From Xylanimonas ulmi (lineage in GTDB: Bacteria; Actinomycetota; Actinomycetes; Actinomycetales; Cellulomonadaceae): 64,000 bases of DNA. The notes under the pieces are model-generated. The model did no database searches. It worked only from the letters and a program-made list of their open reading frames with translations, and had not been told where the DNA came from. A program made the translations under genes and the position numbers. Below, piece after piece: positions 43,293-51,466 of this stretch. The DNA lies in contig NZ_SGWX01000001.1 in assembly GCF_004216535.1 (NCBI RefSeq), forward strand, positions 2,294,001-2,358,000, read 5' to 3'. Each line of letters starts with the position of its first letter. The stretch's first letter is position 1.

Positions 43293-43967
43293 ATGGCCCC
43301 CATGCCCACCGAGCCCCGCGACTCCCGCCGAGCGACCAGGTCGCCGCGCGCCCGCATGACGGCCAGCGAGCGCCGCGAGCAGCTGCTGGCCGTCGGTCGC
43401 GGCCTGTTCGCCGAGAAGGGCTTCGAGGGCGCCAGCGTCGAGGAGATCGCCTCGCGCGCCGAGGTGTCCAAACCCGTGGTCTACGAGCACTTCGGGGGCA
43501 AGGAGGGCCTGTACGCCGTCGTCGTCGACCGCGAGGTGCAGGCGCTGACCGGTGCGCTCATCGGCTCGCTCACCGAGAGCGCGCACCCCAAGGTGCTCGT
43601 CGAGCGCGCCTCGCTCGCCCTGCTCGACTACATCGAGGCGCACGAGGACGGGTTCCGCATCCTCGTGCGCGACTCGCCCGTCGCGCAGGCGACCGGGACG
43701 TTCTCCTCGCTCATCGGCGACGTCGCCACCCAGGTCGAGCACCTGCTCGTCGCCCAGTTCAAGGCCAACGGCCTGGAGGCGCGCACCGCGCCCCTGTACG
43801 CGCAGATGCTGGTGGGGATGATCGCCCTGACGGGGCAGTACTGGCTCGACGCGCGCTCCCCCGCCAAGGCGCAGGTCGCCGCGCACCTGGTCAACCTGGC
43901 CTGGAACGGGCTCAAGGGCATGGAGAAGAAGCCCGAGCTCACCAAACCGCGGGCCGCGCGGGCCTGA
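43293..43967 (+). CDS. TetR-family transcriptional regulator
   Basis: A 224-residue regulator with the N-terminal helix-turn-helix VEEIASRAEVSKPVVYEHFG (about 49-68) preceded by RREQLLAVGRGLFAEKGFEG. The C-terminal ligand domain is typical in length for the family. It starts 15 bp before an ABC exporter operon in the same direction, which it may control. Start is ATG at 43293 or, giving a leaderless arrangement, ATG at 43302. Confidence 0.88.
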   Translation: MAPMPTEPRDSRRATRSPRARMTASERREQLLAVGRGLFAEKGFEGASVEEIASRAEVSKPVVYEHFGGKEGLYAVVVDREVQALTGALIGSLTESAHPKVLVERASLALLDYIEAHEDGFRILVRDSPVAQATGTFSSLIGDVATQVEHLLVAQFKANGLEARTAPLYAQMLVGMIALTGQYWLDARSPAKAQVAAHLVNLAWNGLKGMEKKPELTKPRAARA

Positions 43968-43981
43968 GGCAGGATCGTCTC

Positions 43982-44881
43982 GTGACCTCCCTCGACATCG
44001 AGAGCCTCAGCAAGTCCTACGCCGGCCGGGTCGCGCTCGACGGAGCGACCTTCACCGTCGCGGCGGGCGAGATCTTCGGCTTCGTCGGCTCCAACGGCGC
44101 CGGCAAGACGACGGCGATGCGCATCGTGCTGGGCGTGCTGTCCGCGGACGCGGGGCAGGTGCGCTGGGGCGGACGCCCGATCACGCTCGACGACCGCCGC
44201 CGCATCGGGTACATGCCCGAGGAGCGCGGCCTGTACCCGCGTATGCGTGTGCGCGACCAGCTCGAATACCTCGCCCGCCTGCACGGGCTCACGGCCCCGG
44301 CCGCAAAAGCCTCGGCGCAGCGGTGGGCCGAGACGCTCGGGGTCGCCGAGCGGCTGGGCGACGAGGTCCAGAAGCTCTCGCTCGGCAACCAGCAGCGCGT
44401 CCAGCTCGCCGCCGCGCTGGTGCACGACCCCGACCTGCTGGTGCTCGACGAGCCGTTCTCGGGCCTCGACCCCGTCGCCGTCGACGTCATGAGCGGCGTG
44501 CTGCGCGAGCGGGCCGACGCCGGGGTGCCGGTCATCTTCTCCTCCCACCAGCTCGACCTGGTCGAGCGGCTGTGCGACCGCGTGGGCATCATCAAGACGG
44601 GCCGCATGGTCGCCACCGGCTCGATCGACGAGCTGCGCACCACCGACCGGCCGCGCTGGGTGGTCGACGGGCCGCCCGACGCCCTGTGGGTGGCGCAGGC
44701 GCCCGGCGCCCGTGTGCTGGCGCGCGACGGCGCGCGCACCGTCGTCGAGACGCCCGCAGGTGACGGCCAGGAGGTGCTGCGCGCGGCGCTCGCGGCCGGG
44801 CCCGTGCGCGAGTTCGCCCCGGCCCGACCGTCGCTGACCGACCTGTTCCGCCACGTCGTCGCGTCCGAGGAGGCCGCCTGA
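43982..44881 (+). CDS. ABC transporter ATP-binding protein
   Basis: A 299-residue ATPase with Walker A GSNGAGKTT (about 39-47), signature LSLGNQQRVQLA (LSxGxxQ type), Walker B LLVLDEPFSGLDP and switch His SSHQLDL. The C-terminal 80 residues form the extension seen in multidrug and Na+ (NatA) exporters. GTG start, 15 bp after the TetR gene; its stop overlaps the permease start. Confidence 0.92.
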   Translation: MTSLDIESLSKSYAGRVALDGATFTVAAGEIFGFVGSNGAGKTTAMRIVLGVLSADAGQVRWGGRPITLDDRRRIGYMPEERGLYPRMRVRDQLEYLARLHGLTAPAAKASAQRWAETLGVAERLGDEVQKLSLGNQQRVQLAAALVHDPDLLVLDEPFSGLDPVAVDVMSGVLRERADAGVPVIFSSHQLDLVERLCDRVGIIKTGRMVATGSIDELRTTDRPRWVVDGPPDALWVAQAPGARVLARDGARTVVETPAGDGQEVLRAALAAGPVREFAPARPSLTDLFRHVVASEEAA

Positions 44882-46125
44882 TGACCGCTCCCTCGCCGCT
44901 CGCCGCCGGCGCGGACCCCCGCGGGCTCAGCCCGGTCGTCGGCCTGAGCCCCGCGCGCGCCACGTGGCTCATCGCCCAACGCGAGGTGAGCACGCGCATG
45001 CGGCAGCGCTCGTACCTGATCACGACGGCGCTGCTGGTCGTCGCGGTCGTCGCGGGCATTCTGGTCGCGCACGCGACCGCAGGCGGCGGCTCGACCGTCG
45101 CGGTCGGCGCGACCGACCAGACCACCGCGACCGCCGTCGAGCAGGCGCTCGACGCGGCGGGCCTCGACGCGACGGTCACGACCGTCACCGACCGCGCCGC
45201 AGGTGAGCGGCAGGTGCGCGACGGCGACCTGGACGCGCTGATCGTGCCGGCCGACGGCGGCTCGCTGACCACGGTCGTCGACCGGGAGCTCAACGCGCGG
45301 CTCGCGCCCGTGCTCGACGGGCTCGCCCGCCAACAGGCCCTGACCGCCCAGATCACTGCGCTGGGCGGCGACCCGACGACGGTCGCGGCCGCCGTCGGGC
45401 AGGCCGGCGTCCAGGTGGACGCGCTCGACCCACCGGTCGAGCGCGACCTGACGCAGGTCATCGCGGGCTACCTGGTCGGCATCGTCATGTTCATGGCGCT
45501 CATGATGTGCTCGCAGCTCGTCGCACAGGGCGTCGTCGAGGAGAAGACCTCGCGCGTCGTCGAGCTGCTGCTGGCCACGGTGCGCCCGTCACACCTCATG
45601 GCGGGCAAGGTCGCGGGCATCGGGCTGGTCGGCCTGATCCAGGTCGCCGTCACGGTGGGCGCCGCCGCGATCGCAAGCTCGGCGACCGGGCTGCTCGACA
45701 CCTCGGGGCTGCGCGTCGGACCGACCCTGGTGTGGGCGCTCGTGTGGTTCCTGGTCGGGTTCGTGACCTACGCGTTCGTGCTCGCCGCGTTGGCCGCGCT
45801 CGTCTCGCGGCAGGAGGAGGTGAGCTCGGTCATCACGCCCGTGACCATGCTCATGCTGCTGCCCTACATCTACGGCATCAGCGTGCTGCCGTGGGACCCC
45901 GCGAACGCGCTGGCCCGGACCCTGTCGTTCATCCCACTGCTGTCGCCGTTCCTCATGCCCATGCGCCTCGCACTCGGCACGGCGCCGCTGTGGGAGCCGT
46001 TCGTCGCGCTCGCGCTCGCCCTGGCGGTGGTGCCGCTGCTCATCTGGCTCTCGGGCCGGATCTACGCCAACGCGGTGCTGCGCACGGGCGCGCGCGTGCG
46101 GCTCAAGGACGCGCTGCGCGCCTGA
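44881..46125 (+). CDS. ABC-2 type transporter permease (NatB-like)
   Basis: A 414-residue membrane protein with one helix near residues 46-63, an extracytoplasmic domain (about 65-185), then about six helices. RQRSYLITTALL at the first helix and GVVEEKTSRVVELLLATVRPSHLMAGK are typical of the NatB/ABC2_membrane_3 family. It pairs with the ATPase through a TGATG overlap and probably exports a small compound or ion. Confidence 0.9.
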   Translation: MTAPSPLAAGADPRGLSPVVGLSPARATWLIAQREVSTRMRQRSYLITTALLVVAVVAGILVAHATAGGGSTVAVGATDQTTATAVEQALDAAGLDATVTTVTDRAAGERQVRDGDLDALIVPADGGSLTTVVDRELNARLAPVLDGLARQQALTAQITALGGDPTTVAAAVGQAGVQVDALDPPVERDLTQVIAGYLVGIVMFMALMMCSQLVAQGVVEEKTSRVVELLLATVRPSHLMAGKVAGIGLVGLIQVAVTVGAAAIASSATGLLDTSGLRVGPTLVWALVWFLVGFVTYAFVLAALAALVSRQEEVSSVITPVTMLMLLPYIYGISVLPWDPANALARTLSFIPLLSPFLMPMRLALGTAPLWEPFVALALALAVVPLLIWLSGRIYANAVLRTGARVRLKDALRA

Positions 46126-46143
46126 GCCCGTGATCGATCGGCC

Positions 46144-46179
46144 TCAAGAGTCTTGATGTCGAGAGATCGGCGTTAGGCT
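46144..46179 (+). promoter_or_regulatory. MarR promoter with perfect 6-1-6 palindrome
   Basis: TCAAGA-G-TCTTGA (46144-46156) lies 17 nt upstream of TAGGCT (46174-46179), and the ATG of the MarR gene follows 6 nt later, so the transcript is probably leaderless. The palindrome overlaps the -35 region and is a good candidate for autoregulation by MarR. Confidence 0.6.
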
Positions 46180-46185
46180 CACGCC

Positions 46186-46731
46186 ATGGAGGCTGCCGCA
46201 CCCGGCGCCGGGCCCGACGAAGCCCCGGCCCGACCGCTCGACGAGGTCGACCGCATCGTCGCCGACTGGCGGCGCGAGCGACCCGACCTCGCCGTCGAGC
46301 CGCTGGAGGTGTTCTCGCGCGTCACGCGCTTGGCGCGCCACCTCGACCGCGCGCGCCGCGTCGCCTTCACGGCCCACGACCTGGACACCTGGGAGTTCGA
46401 CGTCCTGTCGGCGCTGCGGCGCGCGGGCGACCCCTACGAGCTGTCGCCCGGCGCGCTGGTGACCGCGACCCTGGTCACCAGCGGCACCATGACCAACCGC
46501 ATCGACCGGCTGGAGGGACGCGGCCTGGTCGAGCGGCACCGCTCCCCCGACGACCGGCGCGGCGTCGTCGTGCGCCTGACTCCCGGGGGGCGGGCGCGCG
46601 TCGACGCCGCGCTGACCGACCTGCTCACGCACGAGGCGGGGATGCTCGCGGCGGTCTCGGCCGACCACCGCGCCGACCTCGCGGACCTGCTGCGTGAGGC
46701 GATCGCCCCGTTCGACACCCACCCGGGCTGA
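46186..46731 (+). CDS. MarR-family transcriptional regulator
   Basis: A 181-residue winged-helix regulator. The DNA-binding part has LSPGALVTATLVTSGTMTNR (recognition helix) and LVERHRSPDDRRGVVVRLTP (wing with the DxR motif). It belongs to the group with a long N-terminal extension. The MFS transporter gene starts 40 bp downstream, so regulator and pump form a likely unit. Confidence 0.9.
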   Translation: MEAAAPGAGPDEAPARPLDEVDRIVADWRRERPDLAVEPLEVFSRVTRLARHLDRARRVAFTAHDLDTWEFDVLSALRRAGDPYELSPGALVTATLVTSGTMTNRIDRLEGRGLVERHRSPDDRRGVVVRLTPGGRARVDAALTDLLTHEAGMLAAVSADHRADLADLLREAIAPFDTHPG

Positions 46732-46759
46732 CCTGACCGCCCCGCCGCGCGCTGGCGGG

Positions 46760-46765
46760 TACCGT
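46760..46765 (+). promoter_or_regulatory. Leaderless promoter of the MFS gene
   Basis: TACCGT followed by 6 nt and the GTG at 46772. Confidence 0.5.
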
Positions 46766-46771
46766 GGGCCG

Positions 46772-47974
46772 GTGCCCGCCAGGAGAACGATTGCAGCGCG
46801 CCGCGCGGCTCCCGGCGGCGCGTTCCTGCTGGTGGCGCTGCTGCTCGTCGCCCTCAACCTGCGCGCCCCGCTGACGTCGCTGCCGCCCGTCGTCGCCCAG
46901 GTCTCCGGCGCCCTGTCGCTCACGCCCGCCCAGGCGGGCGTGCTCACGAGCGTGCCTGTGCTGTGCTTCGCCCTGCTGACGCCGCCGGCCGCCGCGCTCG
47001 TGGCCCGGGCAGGCGCCGAGCGCGCCGTCCTGCTCGCCGTCGTCGGGGTGCTGGCGGGGCAGGCGGTGCGCTCGGCGGGCTCCCTGCCCGCGGCGCTCGC
47101 GGGCACGGCCGTGCTGGGCGCCGGCATCACGATCGGCAACGTCGCGGTGCCCGTGGTGATCGCGCGCGACTTCCGCTCGCGCACCGCCGCCGTCACGGGC
47201 GCGTACTCGGCCGCGATGAACCTCGGCTCGGCGCTGACGACCACGGCGACCGTCCCGCTCGCGGCCCTCTGGGGCTGGCAGTGGGCGCTGGCCGGGTGGG
47301 GCGTGCTCGCCGTCGCCGCGCTCGCGGTGTGGGCCCGCGCGACGATGGCGCAGGCGGGCGCGACCGACGCGCCGGCGCCGATCACGGCGTCCCCGCCCGG
47401 CGGTGAGTCGGCACGGCTCGGGCGGCCCATGGCCGTGCTCGTGGTGCTGCTGTGCGTCGCCTTCGCGGGCCAGGCGTCCTCCTACTACGCCGTGACGGCG
47501 TGGCTGCCGGAGATCCTGCACGCGCGGCTCGGGTTGGGCGACGGCGCCGCGGGTGGCCTCGCGGCGCCCTTCCAGCTCTGCGCGGTCGCGGGCTCGCTGG
47601 GCGTGCCGCTCGCGCTCTCGCGCCGCGTGCCGCTGCGGGCGGTGTCGCTGGTGATGACGGCGGCCTGGCTCGTGCTGCCGGCCGGGATGCTGCTGGCGCC
47701 GGGCGCGGCCCTGGCGTGGATCGCGCTGGCGGGCGCCGCGCAGGGCGGCAACTTCACGGTGATCTTCACGCTCATCGCGCAGCGGGCGCCGAGCGTCGCA
47801 GCGGCGCGGCGCGCGTCAGCCGTGGTGCAGACGGTCGGGTACGCGTGCGCGTCGCTGGCCCCGACGGCGCTCGGCGCCGCGCACACCGCCACGGGCGGCT
47901 GGACCGTGCCGCTCGTCGGCGTCCTGGCGACGCTCGGCGTCATGGGCGCCGCGATGGCGGTCGCGACACGCTGA
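46772..47974 (+). CDS. MFS transporter, cyanate/nitroimidazole (CynX) type
   Basis: A 400-residue twelve-helix permease. LLLVALNLRAPLTSLPPVV at the first helix is the CynX/NimT family signature, and the middle loop lies near residue 200. The GTG at 46772 is chosen since it directly follows a -10 box; the longer frame overlaps the MarR gene. Likely an efflux or anion/drug transporter controlled by the upstream MarR. Substrate unknown. Confidence 0.87.
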   Translation: MPARRTIAARRAAPGGAFLLVALLLVALNLRAPLTSLPPVVAQVSGALSLTPAQAGVLTSVPVLCFALLTPPAAALVARAGAERAVLLAVVGVLAGQAVRSAGSLPAALAGTAVLGAGITIGNVAVPVVIARDFRSRTAAVTGAYSAAMNLGSALTTTATVPLAALWGWQWALAGWGVLAVAALAVWARATMAQAGATDAPAPITASPPGGESARLGRPMAVLVVLLCVAFAGQASSYYAVTAWLPEILHARLGLGDGAAGGLAAPFQLCAVAGSLGVPLALSRRVPLRAVSLVMTAAWLVLPAGMLLAPGAALAWIALAGAAQGGNFTVIFTLIAQRAPSVAAARRASAVVQTVGYACASLAPTALGAAHTATGGWTVPLVGVLATLGVMGAAMAVATR

Positions 47975-47983
47975 CGCCCGCGA

Positions 47984-48568
47984 TCACCTCAGGCGCGTCA
48001 GCAGCGCGTCCACGTAGGCGTGGTATCTCTCGACGCGCTCGCCGTGCGGGTGCATGAGGTTCACGATCACGGCGCCGATGACGACCGTCATGTACTCGTC
48101 GACCACGACGTCGTAGGGCGGGTCGGCCGTGATGTCGCCGACCGCGCGGGCGGACTGCAGCCGCTCGACGCACGATCCCCGCCAAAAGTCGAGGAACCGC
48201 CCGTACACCTGCGCGACCTCCGCGTTCGTCATCGCGTACTCCCACAGCGCGAGGAGCACACGTCCCGTCGCGACCTGCTGCGCGGTCGCCGGCAGCGGCA
48301 CGTGCAGGAAGCGGTGGAGCGGGTCGACCTCGTCCGGCGAGTCGGGCGCGCGCATGGCCGCGGTCATCTCGCCGATGATCGACTCGAACGTCGCGACGAC
48401 GATGGCCTCCTTGCTCGCGAAGTAGTGCTTGAGGGCGCCATTCGCGAAGCCGGCCTCGGCCGCGATCGACCGCATGGTCGCGGCGTGGAACCCGCCGCGG
48501 AGGATGAGCCGCCGCGCGACCGCGACGATCTCCCGTCGGCGCTCGTCATGGTCGATGATCTTGGGCAT
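47984..48568 (-). CDS. TetR-family transcriptional regulator
   Basis: A 194-residue regulator with the helix-turn-helix TMRSIAAEAGFANGALKHYF at about 31-50 and a C-terminal ligand domain of the BetI-like group (RVLLALWEYAMTNAEVAQVY). ATG at 48568 with GGGAG upstream. The upstream perfect inverted repeat at 48593-48614 is a likely operator. It lies downstream of an aldo/keto reductase gene in the same direction. Confidence 0.88.
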   Translation of the reverse strand: MPKIIDHDERRREIVAVARRLILRGGFHAATMRSIAAEAGFANGALKHYFASKEAIVVATFESIIGEMTAAMRAPDSPDEVDPLHRFLHVPLPATAQQVATGRVLLALWEYAMTNAEVAQVYGRFLDFWRGSCVERLQSARAVGDITADPPYDVVVDEYMTVVIGAVIVNLMHPHGERVERYHAYVDALLTRLR

Positions 48569-48592
48569 CCGCGGACTCCCTCCGCTCCCGAC

Positions 48593-48614
48593 ACGGCACG
48601 CCGACCCGTGCCGT
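48593..48614. promoter_or_regulatory. Candidate TetR operator
   Basis: ACGGCACG-N6-CGTGCCGT, a perfect 8-bp-arm inverted repeat, 25 bp upstream of the TetR gene start. Position and form fit an autoregulatory operator. Confidence 0.5.
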
Positions 48615-48722
48615 CGGCGGCCGTGGCCACCGTACTCGCACGTCGGCGCCCTGAGCCGCGCGCGTCGCAAGATGTGACACCGCCGCCGACGTGCGGGTCG
48701 CGACCCGGGGGCGGCGTCCCGG

Positions 48723-49682
48723 TCATGAGCCCGGGGGCCCGCCGACGTCGTCGTCCAACGCGAGGCCGTCGAGGGCGTCGCGCACCCACGGGCCGTGATC
48801 GGCGGCGAGCCGGATCGCCGCGAGGTTGGCCTCGACGTGGGCGAGCCGCGAGGCCGCGAACAGCACGTTGCGGGTCGGGGCGTAGGCGAGGGCGAAGGCG
48901 ATCGCGAGTTGCGCGGGGGTCACATCGGCCTGGCGGGCGTGCGCCTCCAGGACGGCGCGCACCTCGGCGATCCGCCGGTCCGCCCGACCCGCGGCGCCGA
49001 CCCGCCGCCGCGGGAGGCCGCCGGCGAGCACACCGCCCTCCAGGGCGCCGACGGCCTGCAGCCCGAGCGTGCCCGCGCGGAAGAGGTCGGCGTACGGCTC
49101 CCCTTCGGCGACCGCGCGGCGCATGACGCCGTAGGCGAGCCGGACGAAGGTCGGCGGCGTCAGTCCGTCGAGCGCGGCGACGTCGAGCGCAGCGAGCGTG
49201 TCGGCGGCGGGCCACCCGAACACGCCCCACGAGCCGACGAGTCCGGCGTCCACCAGCGCCGCGACGCCGGTCACCACCGCGCGCACGTCGGGCGGCTCGT
49301 CGTAGTCGTCGAGCACGACGGCGTCGAACCGCTCCAGGCCGACGCGTTCGAGGCTCACCTCGACCTGCTCGCGCAGGCTGCGGCGCGGCCAGTCGCGCAG
49401 CCGGGCGCCCCCGCACACCACGACGTCGTCGCGGTCGATCCCGGCCGCCCACAGCGCGGCCCCGAAGATGATGTCGCCCGACGAGTGCCGCGCATGCCGT
49501 CCCGCGTCGCAGCACGCGACGTCGAAGAGCCCTGCGCCGGACTCGACCGCGCGGAAGACCACGGCGACCCGCTCGTCCTGAGGCAGCCGGTCCCAGCTGG
49601 AGCACGTCCCGAGCCCGAGCGGCGGCACCATCGGCCCGCCCGGTCCCAGCGGCCTGCGAGTGCGAGTCGGATGTCCACGCAT
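48723..49682 (-). CDS. Aldo/keto reductase family protein lacking catalytic residues
   Basis: A 319-residue (beta/alpha)8 protein of the aldo/keto reductase superfamily, D-threo-aldose dehydrogenase-like. VPPLGLGTCSSW, then AVESGAGLFDVACC, FGAALW and SLERVGLERFDAVVLDDYDEP follow the family order. The Asp of the tetrad is present (LFDVA), but the Tyr four to five residues later, the Lys after strand 3 (VVVCGGARL) and the His (VVLDDYDEP in place of LHxPD) appear to be lost. It may therefore bind but not reduce. GGAGG lies 5 nt before the ATG. Confidence 0.75.
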   Translation of the reverse strand: MRGHPTRTRRPLGPGGPMVPPLGLGTCSSWDRLPQDERVAVVFRAVESGAGLFDVACCDAGRHARHSSGDIIFGAALWAAGIDRDDVVVCGGARLRDWPRRSLREQVEVSLERVGLERFDAVVLDDYDEPPDVRAVVTGVAALVDAGLVGSWGVFGWPAADTLAALDVAALDGLTPPTFVRLAYGVMRRAVAEGEPYADLFRAGTLGLQAVGALEGGVLAGGLPRRRVGAAGRADRRIAEVRAVLEAHARQADVTPAQLAIAFALAYAPTRNVLFAASRLAHVEANLAAIRLAADHGPWVRDALDGLALDDDVGGPPGS

Positions 49683-49698
49683 CGACGCCTCCGGGACG

Positions 49699-49724
49699 GT
49701 TTTTCTACGTTTGTTTAATATAAC
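49699..49724 (-). promoter_or_regulatory. AT-rich promoter of the aldo/keto reductase gene
   Basis: A stretch of A/T-rich sequence, striking in this genome, holds TATATT on the minus strand and an imperfect palindrome GTTTAATATAAC (49713-49724). It lies 17-42 bp upstream of the gene. The palindrome could be an operator for the TetR protein encoded downstream. Confidence 0.4.
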
Positions 49725-49766
49725 GGCCGAGGGACGCGCTGTCGCGGTGGCGCACGACCCCGGCGC

Positions 49767-51434
49767 TCAGCCCAGCGCGACCAGGTGCGAATCGTCGGTG
49801 GAGTACAGCCTCTCGCCGACGACGAACGCCGCCGCGCCACGCAGCGTCGTCGTCCACTGCGGCTTCCCGTTCGTCACGTCGTATGCCGCCCACACCCGCT
49901 CGGCGTCCAGCACGCCACCGCCGTCGCCCGTCCGCGTCACGACGACGAGGCGATCACCGTCGGTGAGGACCGACTCGACGACGAGCCCCGCCCCCTGCCC
50001 ATCCGCGAGCGGCCGCGTCCATCGCGTCGCGCCCGTCGCCGCGTCGAGGCCCACCATGGCGTCGGCGGTCTGAAGCACGACGACGCCGTGGACCTGCGCA
50101 AGCACCCCCAGCGACTCGCGCGGCGCCGTCCACGCCACGGACCCGTCCGCCGCGCGATACGCGACGAGCGACCGAGGCGACCCGGCGAACAGGAGGCTCG
50201 GCGCCGCCGCGTCGGCGACCCACGCGTCACCCGGACGGCCCCGCACCCGCCCGAGCAGGGCGCCGTAGTCCGAGAACACGTCCCACGGGCCGTCGTCGGC
50301 GGCGGCGGACTCGGTCTGCGCCACCGCGTAGCGACCGCCCGTCAGCGGTTGCACGGGCGGCCACAGCGCGCTGTCCGCCGCAAAGGGAGAGCGTGTGGCC
50401 AGGACCTCGCCGGTGCGCAGGTCGAGGGCCACGTCGAGGCTGCACGTCTGGGCCCAGACCCGGTCGCCTCCCGTGCTGAGGGAGGCGCCACCCGCCAGGT
50501 GCGCGCGCCCCTGCTCGTCGGTCGAGACGCACGACCCGTTGGTGATCTCGCTCCCGGCGGCCAAGCGCTCCCCCGGCTCCGTCCGCTCCCACAGCACCGT
50601 GCCGGTGGCCGCGTCCTCGCGCCAGATGCGCAGGTCGGGCATGGTGACGGCCTCGGCGAGCGTCCATGGCCCGTCGCCCACGTCGGCGTGGTCGCTCAGC
50701 GGTGAGACGTCGCTCGGCGCAGCGCCCGGCGTCAACGTCGCAGCGTCCACGGGGGCCGTGGCGAAGTGGACGCGGCTCGCATCCGGCCCAGGGATCGTGA
50801 CGACGAACCCGTCGCTCGGCTCTGGGGCCCGCTGCGTGAGGATCTCGCCGCCCGGGCCCACCACGACGACGCCCGACGACCCCTCGCACACCACGCGGTC
50901 GACCGCGTCGTACGTCAGCGCGACCGCCGACGACGCCCGGACGGCGCTGTCACATCCCCACACCGTGGGCAGATGCGTCCTCCAGCGCACCGCGCCGTCG
51001 CGCGGGCGCACGCCCAGCAGCGTGATCCCGCCCTCCGCCGCGTCCCGCGCCGAGGCCTCGGACACCACCAGCAGACCGTCCATGAGCGCCACCGGGACCG
51101 GGTTGCCCAACGGAAGGCTCCAGCGCTCGCGGGGCGCGCGGCTCAGGTCGGCGACGGCGCCGGGCGCCCCCGCGAGACCGGCGGTCCGCTCCGACGCGGG
51201 CAGGTCGGCCGCGAGCATCCCCGCGACCACGGCCACCGCCGCCGTCGCCACCGCGACGCGCACCGCACGCGGGCGCCGCCGCGAGGGACGGGGTTCGATG
51301 AGGTGGGAGGCGATGCGGTCGCGCAACCTGGGCGCCGATCCGGCGGGCGCCAGGTGGTCGGCGAGGCTCCCATCGACCTCGTCGTCGGGTATGAGGTCGA
51401 ACGCGACGGTTTGCGGGGTGCGTCTGCGAGCCAC
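49767..51434 (-). CDS. PQQ-like beta-propeller protein, single membrane anchor
   Basis: A 555-residue protein with a short cytoplasmic part (1-57, including a cluster of Arg), one membrane helix (about 58-76) and an extracytoplasmic part of repeated beta-propeller blades. Blades show GAVRWRTHLP, GTVLWERTEPG, GSVAWTAPRES, GATRWTRPLADG and GKPQWTTTLRG, the PQQ/Trp-docking type. Function unknown; such proteins often act as binding scaffolds at the cell surface. GTG start is exactly 7 nt after TAGCGT, so leaderless. It lacks the EPS activator box. Confidence 0.82.
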   Translation of the reverse strand: MARRRTPQTVAFDLIPDDEVDGSLADHLAPAGSAPRLRDRIASHLIEPRPSRRRPRAVRVAVATAAVAVVAGMLAADLPASERTAGLAGAPGAVADLSRAPRERWSLPLGNPVPVALMDGLLVVSEASARDAAEGGITLLGVRPRDGAVRWRTHLPTVWGCDSAVRASSAVALTYDAVDRVVCEGSSGVVVVGPGGEILTQRAPEPSDGFVVTIPGPDASRVHFATAPVDAATLTPGAAPSDVSPLSDHADVGDGPWTLAEAVTMPDLRIWREDAATGTVLWERTEPGERLAAGSEITNGSCVSTDEQGRAHLAGGASLSTGGDRVWAQTCSLDVALDLRTGEVLATRSPFAADSALWPPVQPLTGGRYAVAQTESAAADDGPWDVFSDYGALLGRVRGRPGDAWVADAAAPSLLFAGSPRSLVAYRAADGSVAWTAPRESLGVLAQVHGVVVLQTADAMVGLDAATGATRWTRPLADGQGAGLVVESVLTDGDRLVVVTRTGDGGGVLDAERVWAAYDVTNGKPQWTTTLRGAAAFVVGERLYSTDDSHLVALG

Positions 51435-51441
51435 GACCCGG

Positions 51442-51447
51442 ACGCTA
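51442..51447 (-). promoter_or_regulatory. Leaderless promoter of the beta-propeller gene
   Basis: TAGCGT on the minus strand, then 7 nt (CCGGGTC), then GTG at 51434. Confidence 0.6.
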
Positions 51448-51466
51448 GCCCATCGGGCGAGAGGCT

